This document shows positions 24,384 to 31,104 of a stretch of 40,550 nucleotides of DNA, one piece after another (the stretch's first letter is position 1; the number at the start of each line of letters is the position of its first letter). Below the pieces are notes generated by a model, which had not been told where the DNA came from, did no database searches, and was given only the letters and a program-made list of their open reading frames with translations. The translations under genes and the position numbers were made by a program. The DNA comes from Firmicutes bacterium ADurb.Bin300 (lineage in GTDB: Bacteria > Bacillota > Clostridia > Oscillospirales > Acutalibacteraceae): NCBI GenBank assembly GCA_002069015.1, contig MWBL01000012.1, positions 1 through 40,550 of the forward strand, given 5' to 3'.

Positions 24384-25337
24384 TTATTTGTAATGCCTGT
24401 ATTTTTCCAAGCCGTCCAGGACTGCAGCCATGTTTTCAAGTGGGATATCCCTGTTAAACTCTGCATACAGACCTAAACCGCCCTCAGGAAGGTAAAGAGC
24501 CTCAACGCATTCGCCTACGTGGTCCATAAGCTCCGGGCGTGTCCCGAACGGGAAAAGCTGTCTGTCAAGGTCAAGATTAATAGGAATTTTTCCCTTACAT
24601 ACTCTGACAAGATTAGAAAGCCCATTCGCCCTGAACTGTGGATTTATCATATCCACACCGCACTGCTTAAGGTCGTTCATTATTTCCCAGATACAGCCGT
24701 CCGTATGCATATATATGAGAGTTTCGGGATTATGCCGCTTTATTATGGAGTACATTTTTGCATAGCAAGGTCCCAGCAATCTGCGCCATCTTTCGGGTCC
24801 GACAGCCAAACCGTTTTGCATTCCCAAATCATCCCCGAAGGAAACCATCCGGTCGATATTCGGCAGTATCGCCTCTATCTGGCGGCAGTTATACTCAAGT
24901 ACCTTGGAAATGAGCGTTTTTATCTCTTCGCCTTCTTCGGCAAAGTAAATCATTGCATCCTCAAAACCGCAAAGGTCTAAAAGTCTTAAATACATAAAGC
25001 CGTGGGGCAGCCTGCCATCACGGTTTTTCGGTATTTCAAGTGAAAAGATATCATCGGCGCTTTTTATCGGGTGTCCTTTGACCATTGAATCCATGCCTTC
25101 CTCTATGTTCTCCCAAACACAGCCCCATTCATCTATATGAGTGCCGGCGCGATACTGCTCGGACATGGGGATTTTATTCTCATCAAATGTGGGATTGGGG
25201 AAAAACTGAGGGTAATCTAAAAGAAGACGCTGCAATTCCCCGCGATGCCTAATCCATGCCGCGGGCTGAATCCCTACCGAAACGGGAATGGTTTCGGGAT
25301 AATTGTATGTTATCGCCTTGTAAAGCAGCTCATTCAT
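24384..25337 (-). CDS. URO-D superfamily methyltransferase-like protein B
   Basis: A 317-residue URO-D fold protein, the last gene of the P2 operon, five bases after the corrinoid protein stop. The segment HIDEWGCVWEN near residue 67 and SFGDDLGMQNGLAVGPERWR near 166 are typical of the corrinoid-linked methyltransferase branch, not of heme-synthesis HemE. At the MtaA zinc-motif position it reads MHTDGC (His211, Asp213, Cys215), and the late Cys is replaced by AEFNRDIPLEN. Metal ligands thus differ from MtaA. It may be a substrate:corrinoid methyltransferase or the enzyme passing the methyl group on. Adjacency to the corrinoid protein makes that protein its likely partner. The ribosome site is weak, so translation coupling is likely. 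Confidence 0.88.
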   Translation of the reverse strand: MNELLYKAITYNYPETIPVSVGIQPAAWIRHRGELQRLLLDYPQFFPNPTFDENKIPMSEQYRAGTHIDEWGCVWENIEEGMDSMVKGHPIKSADDIFSLEIPKNRDGRLPHGFMYLRLLDLCGFEDAMIYFAEEGEEIKTLISKVLEYNCRQIEAILPNIDRMVSFGDDLGMQNGLAVGPERWRRLLGPCYAKMYSIIKRHNPETLIYMHTDGCIWEIMNDLKQCGVDMINPQFRANGLSNLVRVCKGKIPINLDLDRQLFPFGTRPELMDHVGECVEALYLPEGGLGLYAEFNRDIPLENMAAVLDGLEKYRHYK

Positions 25338-25342
25338 ATCAA

Positions 25343-25975
25343 TTACCGAAAATATGAAAGGGCAACTTCCGCCGCGGACGCCGCGTCAACCGTGTAAGCG
25401 TCGGCGCCTATGGAATCGGCAAAGCTTTGAGTAACGGGCGCACCGCCGACCATTACCTTTACGCTGTCGCGCAGTCCCGCCGCTTTGAGGTCTTCTATGA
25501 TATCCTTCTGGGCGGTCATCGTCGTCGTAAGCAGAGCCGAAAGGCAGACGACTTTCGCGTCGCTCTCCCTGACCGCCTCGACGACCTTGTCCCCGCCGAC
25601 ATCGACTCCTAAGTCAATACACTCAATCCCGACGCCCTCAAGCATCATTTTTACAAGGTTTTTGCCGATATCGTGCAGGTCTCCCTTAACTGTACAGATA
25701 ATCGCTTTGCCGACAGGCTGTACGCCTTCCTTAGTAAGCGCGGGCTTTAGGACGGCAACTCCGGCATTCATTGCCCTTGCGGCTATAAGCACCTCGGGAA
25801 CATAAATTTTATTTTCCTTAAACTTTGAGCCTACCTCCATCATTGCGGCGATAAGAGCGTCGTTCAGAATTTCTTTAGCGGAAAGTCCATCTGCCAAAGC
25901 CTGCCGGACAAGCTCCTCGACGTTCTTTGCTCTTCCCTTTTGGAGCATTTCATTAATTTGGACTAATGTGGACAT
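25343..25975 (-). CDS. Corrinoid (B12-binding) methyltransferase carrier protein
   Basis: A 210-residue corrinoid protein of the MtaC/MtbC/MttC type, which carries a methyl group on its cobalt between two methyltransferases. The N-terminal four-helix B12-binding cap spans residues about 5-85. The Rossmann B12 domain follows, with DLHDIG (Asp99, His101, Gly104; His101 is the lower cobalt ligand), the conserved LSALLT around Ser146 and VGGAP at 177-180. Length and domain order are normal for the family. It lies between DUF2284 and URO-D protein B in the P2 operon and has a good AAGGGG ribosome site. A third URO-D protein heads the same operon. The methyl donor is unknown. Confidence 0.95.
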   Translation of the reverse strand: MSTLVQINEMLQKGRAKNVEELVRQALADGLSAKEILNDALIAAMMEVGSKFKENKIYVPEVLIAARAMNAGVAVLKPALTKEGVQPVGKAIICTVKGDLHDIGKNLVKMMLEGVGIECIDLGVDVGGDKVVEAVRESDAKVVCLSALLTTTMTAQKDIIEDLKAAGLRDSVKVMVGGAPVTQSFADSIGADAYTVDAASAAEVALSYFR

Positions 25976-26008
25976 AAACTGAACCCCTTCCGATATAGAT
26001 TTTTATAA

Positions 26009-26527
26009 TTAATAAATTATCAGGCAAAAATATGTAACGGTATTGGGACCGTTGTGATAATTGATATTGCAGTCGGCGGCAAGCTTTACGACATCTATAC
26101 CGCACGCCTCCACAGAGACTATCATCTTTTCGCTATGGCGGCAAGGAAGGTCCGGATACAGGCATTCCTCACAAAGTCTGCACGCCCCGCAGCCTAAGGG
26201 AATATGGGGGATGTTTTCTTTTTTTAAACGAGAGACTGCTTTGCGCAAAATCCCGTCTGCTTGCTGCCCGACTCTTTGCATGCCCTCAAAATCAAAAGAA
26301 TCCTCAATCTCTCCTAAATGCGTAAAGACAAGCGCCCGTTCAAATTTAAGTATTTTGTTTTTTATTTCTTCCGTTTCCCCCACACCGGGCGGACAAGCCC
26401 ACGATTTTCCGTAGTTACCGCACATATTCGCCTCACACGCCTTGCGTACCTCGGCGGAAAAAGGAATATCGGATGTTTTTATTACAGCGTGTTGAAATAC
26501 ACCTTCATATTTAGAGATATCGATCAT
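26009..26527 (-). CDS. DUF2284 cysteine-rich metal-binding protein
   Basis: A 172-residue protein of the DUF2284 family. Two cysteine-rich regions are visible: CEANMCGNYGKSWACPP near residue 32, and LGCGACRLCEECLYPDLPC near 112. The second resembles a ferredoxin-type [4Fe-4S] site; the first may bind another metal or cluster. There is no signal peptide. The function is not established. Its position between a URO-D protein and a corrinoid protein suggests a redox or assembly role in the corrinoid cycle, for example supplying electrons to reactivate oxidised cobalt (inference). It lies 15 bases after the URO-D stop. The ribosome site is weak, so it is probably translationally coupled. Confidence 0.85.
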   Translation of the reverse strand: MIDISKYEGVFQHAVIKTSDIPFSAEVRKACEANMCGNYGKSWACPPGVGETEEIKNKILKFERALVFTHLGEIEDSFDFEGMQRVGQQADGILRKAVSRLKKENIPHIPLGCGACRLCEECLYPDLPCRHSEKMIVSVEACGIDVVKLAADCNINYHNGPNTVTYFCLIIY

Positions 26528-26542
26528 AACAATGAAATCGCT

Positions 26543-27676
26543 TTATGGGCTTATTTTACCGAAAAGCTCCTTCTTCCTGTCAAGATAATATAAATAATCC
26601 TCCTCGGGAACATTGGGCGGGCAACGGTGGTCGCAAAACGGGATATAGCCGCCTCTTTTTACGAGCGGTACAAGCGTTTCAAGGTATTTGTCTATTTCAT
26701 TCCTGCCCGCGCCGAGCTTCATTTTATCAACTCCGCCCATAATGCGAAGCTCTTTCCCGTAAGTCGCGAAAAGCTCAGCCGGGTGAGCGCAGGAATTAAC
26801 CTCAAACGGGAACAGGCAATTAATTCCGCCCTCAAGAAAATAGGGCATTAAGGGTCTGACATCACCGTCGCAGTCAGTATACCATATATCGATACCGAAA
26901 TTTTTAAGTTTTTTATTAAGACGCTTATATCGCGGCATAACAACATCCTTAAAAAACCCGACGCTTACTATGGGGCCGCCGTTATAGCAAATATCCTCCC
27001 AGCCGCTCGCATAATCAAAATCGAATTGGGGCAGAAGCACATCAAGAGCGTTTTCAACTAACATACATACGGTTTCAACCATATCCTCGACCATATCGGG
27101 ATAGTCATATATGGCATAGCATATACCCTCAAAGGTCAGCATATCCCTGATTTTACCTATCATCGAGCCACAATGCACACCCAGGGGATAGTCTCGCTCG
27201 CCGCGCGGGGAGTGCATAGCCTTAAGCAGCTCAACATTGATTTTTCTTGACTCGTCTTTCGGATTAAAGCGCTCTTTTTTCACCTTAGCCCAGTCGTCCG
27301 GCGTGACAACGCTCGATTTCATATAATGGGGTATAGAGCTTTTGCCGTCCTTTTTAACCTCGGCAAGAAGGCCGTCCGAATTCTGATATATCTTATATTC
27401 CTTGTTTTCGCTTATGACGGTCTCGGGGAAGCCCGGAGACATCCAATAATTTCCGCCGACAGACTCGATCCTGTCGAAGGAAAAAAACTTATTTGCCTGA
27501 CCTTCGCCTTTAATACCGTTGTCGGCGAACATTTTCCAGACGGTATAATTCTCGGACCAATAACCGAACTCCATATTGAAGGAGCGATCGGTTTCCTTAT
27601 AATGCATTTGGGCATTAAAGCGTTCACGATCGGTCATTCTTGAATCCCATTTATTCAATAAAGGAACTATTGTCAT
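26543..27676 (-). CDS. URO-D superfamily methyltransferase-like protein C
   Basis: A 377-residue URO-D fold protein at the head of the P2 operon. The N-terminus holds MTDRERFNAQMHYKETDR, a common start in the corrinoid-linked URO-D proteins. Other family blocks are PLGVHCGSMIG near residue 164, SGWEDICYNGGPIVS near 224 and IMGGVDKM near 315. At the MtaA zinc-motif position it reads YTDCDGD (Cys269, Asp272), so the Cys is kept but the His is not; a further DHRCPPNVPEED lies near the end. I start it at ATG 27676, which follows GGGGTGAG. A longer frame from TTG 27724 would translate the promoter itself and is rejected. It may bind the methylated substrate, but that is inference. Confidence 0.87.
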   Translation of the reverse strand: MTIVPLLNKWDSRMTDRERFNAQMHYKETDRSFNMEFGYWSENYTVWKMFADNGIKGEGQANKFFSFDRIESVGGNYWMSPGFPETVISENKEYKIYQNSDGLLAEVKKDGKSSIPHYMKSSVVTPDDWAKVKKERFNPKDESRKINVELLKAMHSPRGERDYPLGVHCGSMIGKIRDMLTFEGICYAIYDYPDMVEDMVETVCMLVENALDVLLPQFDFDYASGWEDICYNGGPIVSVGFFKDVVMPRYKRLNKKLKNFGIDIWYTDCDGDVRPLMPYFLEGGINCLFPFEVNSCAHPAELFATYGKELRIMGGVDKMKLGAGRNEIDKYLETLVPLVKRGGYIPFCDHRCPPNVPEEDYLYYLDRKKELFGKISP

Positions 27677-27695
27677 TAGCTCACCCCATAAAATG

Positions 27696-27724
27696 AATAT
27701 AAACGATAAAAGACGCCTTGTCAA
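27696..27724 (-). promoter_or_regulatory. Promoter P2 of the URO-D/corrinoid operon, near-copy of P1
   Basis: On the minus strand TTGACA (27719-27724) is 17 bases from TATATT (27696-27701). The spacer begins AGGCGTCTTTTAT, matching P1 at 17218-17246 at all but one of these 13 positions. The predicted transcript starts only about 15 bases before the ATG at 27676, so no cobalamin riboswitch can fit in the leader. Confidence 0.8.
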
Positions 27725-28014
27725 TGTTTACCTGTAGGCAAAAAGTGAAAAGCTGAAAACATAAAATATTCGAAAATGTATGAAATTTTACTTAATAATA
27801 TAGTGGTAAAGATGGATAAATAGAAATTACTGATACTGCAATTATTTTACAACAAATAAAAATCGCAAACAGAGTACGAAAGCTAAGGAAACTTACAATT
27901 CGTAAATTAAAAAAAAGTAAAAGGGAAAATGCAAACAATTGTAACAAAGGGTCAAAATTTATTGACTTAACAAAGATATTGTGGCAATATATGGATAATA
28001 AGGAGTGTTTTATT
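27725..28014. other. AT-rich intergenic region, nothing recognised
   Basis: About 290 bases of AT-rich sequence between the divergent P2 operon and the small plus-strand gene. A TTGACT at 27962-27967 could be a -35 box, but no well-placed -10 follows. Frames here are short or of low complexity, and I see no RNA gene or strong repeat. Confidence 0.5.
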
Positions 28015-28146
28015 ATGAAATCGATGACCAATATTGAAAGAAGCAGAATAGATACGACGACTTCATTTGCAAGAGTGGAAATGCAGCGGTCATATAATGC
28101 TGTTTGGTTTGACCTTGATATATTTACACATTATCTTCCGCTTTAA
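28015..28146 (+). CDS. Possible 43-residue peptide gene
   Basis: A short frame of 43 residues, beginning MKSMTNIERSRIDTTTSF and ending DLDIFTHYLPL. The ATG at 28015 is nine bases after a clear AAGGAG ribosome site, which is the main reason to list it. The next gene starts 33 bases later on the same strand, so the two could be one transcript. The peptide has no membrane segment, leader-peptide motif or cysteine, and I do not recognise it. It might be a leader peptide for the following gene, or not translated at all. Confidence 0.4.
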   Translation: MKSMTNIERSRIDTTTSFARVEMQRSYNAVWFDLDIFTHYLPL

Positions 28147-28179
28147 TTGTAGGTGCACATATAATTTGGAGGGATTTAT

Positions 28180-28662
28180 ATGATCAGTAAAAAGAAATTA
28201 ATCGTGGCTATCTGTATTATTCTCCTTATAGGTGTGGGAGTGGGGTGCTATGCCGTATGGCGTCAAACCGATGCCGGTATTCAAGTCACCGTATCTCCGC
28301 CTCTAACACCCCAAGGCAATAGCCTTGTGATCGGCAAGGGCGGCAGTTATATCTATAAAATAGGCTTCGCGGGTTGGTCACCTCCTAATTTCTTAAACGA
28401 AAAGAAAATCGAAAGAATGGAGCAAGTACATGATGACCTTGAGAAGCACGAGTCGGACTTTCTCAAGGCGTATAGGAAGCCGTATATGGTCGAGGCAAAA
28501 TATGAAAATCTCGGCGGAAAAACCGTAATCACATTTAAAGGTGAGGCAACCCGAAAGGATACTGGCGTACTTGAGGAATATAATAAAAAGCTCGTTTACG
28601 ATTTTATTCTAACAAAGAAAATTCATACACACGAGGAAGATACATTAACATACTTAAAATAA
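28180..28662 (+). CDS. Small N-terminally anchored protein of unknown function
   Basis: I do not recognise this 160-residue protein. Residues 1-7 are Lys-rich (MISKKKL), then comes one hydrophobic helix (about 8-27), and the remaining 130 residues would be outside the membrane. GVGC at the end of the helix is close to, but not, a lipobox, because the -3 position is Gly instead of Leu. The external part contains GKGGSYIYKIGFAGWSPPNF and a charged helical stretch near KIERMEQVHDDLEKHESDF. The ATG follows TTGGAGGG at a good distance. It ends at the terminator at 28679-28717 and converges with the flavodoxin gene. It could be involved in stress or envelope functions, but nothing shows it. Confidence 0.7.
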   Translation: MISKKKLIVAICIILLIGVGVGCYAVWRQTDAGIQVTVSPPLTPQGNSLVIGKGGSYIYKIGFAGWSPPNFLNEKKIERMEQVHDDLEKHESDFLKAYRKPYMVEAKYENLGGKTVITFKGEATRKDTGVLEEYNKKLVYDFILTKKIHTHEEDTLTYLK

Positions 28663-28678
28663 CATAAAAGCATAAATA

Positions 28679-28717
28679 AAATCCGGACAGCTCTCCTGTT
28701 GGAGTGCGTCCGGATTT
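28679..28717. terminator. Bidirectional terminator
   Basis: A 10-bp stem (AAATCCGGAC / GTCCGGATTT) with an inner CTCC/GGAG stem. Read on the minus strand it is followed by a T-rich ATTTTATTTATG, so it best serves the flavodoxin operon, but it lies where two convergent genes end. Confidence 0.75.
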
Positions 28718-28747
28718 GTTACGAATAGAGTTGAATAACTTGTAAAT

Positions 28748-29221
28748 TCAGCAATAGGCTTTTTTCATCGCGAAATTCAGGATGCTTTCGCTTTCCTTAA
28801 GAAGCTCTTTTTTCGGAAGGCTGACGACTCCTTTGCAAGCTCCGCCTGCAAGAGATATTCTTTTTCTCAAAACATCGTTTGCGACTGCGCCGCTGACGCC
28901 GCCGCGGAACAGCAAACCGATAACCTCTTTGCCCTTAAGATTTGTGGAGCGTAAAAATGCGTTGACGGCGGGAGGGGGATTCAATGCCCAAACAGGACAC
29001 GCAATAATTATTGTATCATAAAGGCTAAGGTCGGGTTTTTCCTTTTCAATTGCCGTATTTTTACCTAAGAGGGCGAGATATGAGCCGATTGTTGCGACAT
29101 AAGTATCGGAGCGGTCAAAATATTCGCATATTTCAAAGATGCTTGTTCCGTCACAACGCGCTTGCTCACAAAGCTCCCTGATTTGTTCGTCCTGTGAATA
29201 GTAAATCAATAAAGTTTTCAT
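28748..29221 (-). CDS. Flavodoxin family protein
   Basis: A 157-residue flavodoxin-like FMN-binding protein that would carry electrons in the cytosol. The N-terminal strand TLLIYYSQDE is at the usual phosphate-loop position, but the loop itself is shortened and unlike the T/SxTGNT consensus, so FMN binding is uncertain. Later family blocks are DTIIIACPVWALNPPPAVNAFL near residue 70 and GLLFRGGVSGAV near 104. The start ATG follows GGAGATT. It lies 12 bases after the alpha/beta-hydrolase gene on the same strand, so they are probably cotranscribed from the promoter at 30227-30254 and controlled by the divergent TetR protein. Confidence 0.8.
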   Translation of the reverse strand: MKTLLIYYSQDEQIRELCEQARCDGTSIFEICEYFDRSDTYVATIGSYLALLGKNTAIEKEKPDLSLYDTIIIACPVWALNPPPAVNAFLRSTNLKGKEVIGLLFRGGVSGAVANDVLRKRISLAGGACKGVVSLPKKELLKESESILNFAMKKAYC

Positions 29222-29233
29222 ATCAATCTCCGT

Positions 29234-30175
29234 TTATTTTGATAAGACTGTGTCTATCCATTGAACAATGTCAGAAAAGACTTCGTCTTTATTAAGCTCG
29301 TTAAGAATTTCATGGCGGCAATCGGGATACAATTTTAAGGTAACCTCGTTGTGATTTGTATCTCTGAGAAGCCTTGCAACTTCTTTTACTCCCTTGCCGT
29401 ATGTGCCGACAGGGTCACTCTCGCCCGCAATAAGCAAAATCGGGAGGACATAAGGTACATTTGCATACCAGGTTCTTTTTGATACAGAAATCAAAATATC
29501 GAATAAATCTCTGTATCCCGAAGCGGTGAAGAGAAAACCGCATTTTGGATCCTCAATGTATTTATCGACTATATTGTCATCGCGCGTGAGCCAATCAAAC
29601 GGCGTTCTTTGAGGCTTAATTTTTTTGTTATAGGATGAAAACGCAAGAGAATTAATGAATTCCGAGCGGAAATGAGAGCCGTTTCTCTTTGCGATATAAT
29701 TTGCTATTGCTTTACCAACGGAGGCGCCGGGATTTGGTCCGCTTGTGCCGCAAAAAATAACACCGTCGATTTCTTTTCCGTATTTTTCACAGTAGCTTCT
29801 GGCTATAAACGAGCCCATGCTGTGACCGAAAAGAATAATCTTTTTATCCGGGTTTTCATTTTTTATTATGTCGGTAAGCTGTTTTACATCTTCAACAAGA
29901 GTTTTGCAGCCTTCCTTTTCGCCGAAAAAACCGAGTTGCTCATCAGAGCTTACCGATTTTCCGTGACCGAGATGGTCATGCATATAAACCGCATAACCTA
30001 AGCTGCAAAGATAATGCGCAAAATCCAAATATCTGTCCGTATGCTCTGCCATTCCGTGAGTTATCTGGATTATGGCTTTTGCTTCGTCCCCGTTTTTGGG
30101 GAAAAAGCTTCTTGCATATATTTCACCAAGTCCGCCTAAGGACTCGAATGTGAATTCTTTTATTAAGGCTTTCAA
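29234..30175 (-). CDS. Alpha/beta hydrolase, S33/monoacylglycerol-lipase-like
   Basis: A 313-residue cytosolic alpha/beta hydrolase of the serine-aminopeptidase S33 / monoglyceride lipase branch. The oxyanion region is IQITHGMAEHTDRY near residue 36, the nucleophile Ser119 is in GHSMGS, the acid is probably the Asp in AGESDPVG near 252, and the catalytic His is in PDCRHEIL near 288. The YMHDHLGHGKS segment near 64 is typical of the lipase group. The start is TTG at 30175, seven bases after GGAG. The substrate is unknown, probably an ester. It is the first gene of the operon with the flavodoxin and faces the TetR gene across an operator-rich gap. Confidence 0.87.
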   Translation of the reverse strand: MKALIKEFTFESLGGLGEIYARSFFPKNGDEAKAIIQITHGMAEHTDRYLDFAHYLCSLGYAVYMHDHLGHGKSVSSDEQLGFFGEKEGCKTLVEDVKQLTDIIKNENPDKKIILFGHSMGSFIARSYCEKYGKEIDGVIFCGTSGPNPGASVGKAIANYIAKRNGSHFRSEFINSLAFSSYNKKIKPQRTPFDWLTRDDNIVDKYIEDPKCGFLFTASGYRDLFDILISVSKRTWYANVPYVLPILLIAGESDPVGTYGKGVKEVARLLRDTNHNEVTLKLYPDCRHEILNELNKDEVFSDIVQWIDTVLSK

Positions 30176-30226
30176 TACATCACTCCTTAAAAGCGATAGG
30201 TCTTTTATCTTGCTTTATTTATTCAT

Positions 30227-30254
30227 AGTATAGCATAAAGGTTACAAAATGTAA
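30227..30254 (-). promoter_or_regulatory. Promoter of the hydrolase-flavodoxin operon, overlapped by an operator
   Basis: On the minus strand TTACAT (30249-30254) and TATACT (30227-30232) are separated by 16 bases. The -35 lies inside the palindrome 30240-30256, so a bound repressor would block polymerase. Confidence 0.55.
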
Positions 30255-30342
30255 CCCTTTTATTACAAATTTGTATTATTTCATAAAGAATTTGCTTTTA
30301 ATATTACAAATATGATACAAAATAACTAATATTTTTTGTATC
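30240..30342. promoter_or_regulatory. Cluster of palindromic TetR-type operators
   Basis: Three dyads share a TACAAA/TTTGTA core. GGTTACA-AAA-TGTAACC is at 30240-30256, TACAAATTTGTA at 30264-30275, and GATACAAAA with TTTTGTATC at 30314-30322 and 30334-30342. They lie between the divergent hydrolase and TetR genes and are good candidates for binding of the TetR protein. Confidence 0.65.
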
Positions 30343-30369
30343 TGGTATGCATGTAATTAATAAATTAGT

Positions 30370-30398
30370 TTGATATTTTAATATATATATGGTATTAT
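30370..30398 (+). promoter_or_regulatory. Promoter of the TetR gene
   Basis: TTGATA (30370-30375) and TATTAT (30393-30398) are 17 bases apart. The leader before the ATG at 30430 is about 25 bases and includes an AAAGGGG ribosome site. Confidence 0.65.
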
Positions 30399-30429
30399 CA
30401 AGAGGATAAATCAACAAAGGGGAAACAAA

Positions 30430-31092
30430 ATGGCCGTAATTAAACCATGTCATCATAAGCCGACTTTTGACAATATTCCCGAGGAAAAGCGGCAGAGAAT
30501 TCTAAAGGTAGCTACTAATGAATTTGCGTCATATGGTTTTGAAAATACGTCTATTGAGAGGATAGCCAAAAAAGCCGACATCAGCGTCGGCTCGATTTAC
30601 AGGTATTTTGACAGCAAAGAGGATATGTTTATAACGGTTGTTCACTTAGGGCTTTCCCGGTTGGAAAAGCTTTTGACCGAGCTTTATTTAAAGGACGAGG
30701 ATGTAGCAATAAAGGTAGAAAAAATAATCCGAGAGCTGATTGACTTTTCTCGCAAACAGCCTGATTTGATAAAGCTTTACGGAGTTCTTACAGCGTCAAA
30801 AAGCTCTCCGCTCCTGTTTTCGCTTGCTCAGGAAATGGAGGCAATAACGGCAGGAATTTATACTAGGGCGATAATCGAGGGTCAAAAGACGGGTGATGTA
30901 AGAGGCGATATTGACCCGGCATTTTTTGCGTTTTTGCTTGACAGCTTGTTTATGTCGCTTCAATTTTCTTATGCAGGCGATTATTATAAAAAAAGGTATG
31001 AGGTTTATAACGGGGAGGGTATTTTTGACGACGACGAGTTCGTTATTGAGCAGACTCTTAAATTCATTAAGGCGGCGTTTAACTTCAAATAA
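30430..31092 (+). CDS. TetR/AcrR family transcriptional regulator
   Basis: A 220-residue TetR-type repressor. The N-terminal helix-turn-helix is clear: KRQRILKVATNEFASYGFEN, then TSIERIAKKADISVGSIYRYFDSKEDMF (about residues 20-65). The rest is the helical ligand-binding and dimerisation domain, which cannot be matched to a ligand by eye. The gene is divergent from the hydrolase-flavodoxin operon and is followed 12 bases later by a TIM-barrel gene. It probably represses both its own transcript and the divergent operon through the palindromes in the gap. The downstream PIG-L and dockerin genes may be in its transcript. Confidence 0.94.
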   Translation: MAVIKPCHHKPTFDNIPEEKRQRILKVATNEFASYGFENTSIERIAKKADISVGSIYRYFDSKEDMFITVVHLGLSRLEKLLTELYLKDEDVAIKVEKIIRELIDFSRKQPDLIKLYGVLTASKSSPLLFSLAQEMEAITAGIYTRAIIEGQKTGDVRGDIDPAFFAFLLDSLFMSLQFSYAGDYYKKRYEVYNGEGIFDDDEFVIEQTLKFIKAAFNFK

Positions 31093-31104
31093 AGGATGGT
31101 AAAC

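Noticed and set aside
27677-27700. Cobalamin riboswitch before the corrinoid operon
   Set aside because: The promoter sits about 20 bases from the start codon, so there is no room for one.
27676-27724. Upstream TTG start for URO-D protein C
   Set aside because: The extra codons overlap the promoter TTGACA-17-TATATT and have no ribosome site; ATG 27676 follows GGGGTGAG.
27792-28031. 79-codon minus-strand frame in the AT-rich gap
   Set aside because: Phe/Leu/Ile-rich composition typical of AT-rich DNA and no ribosome site.
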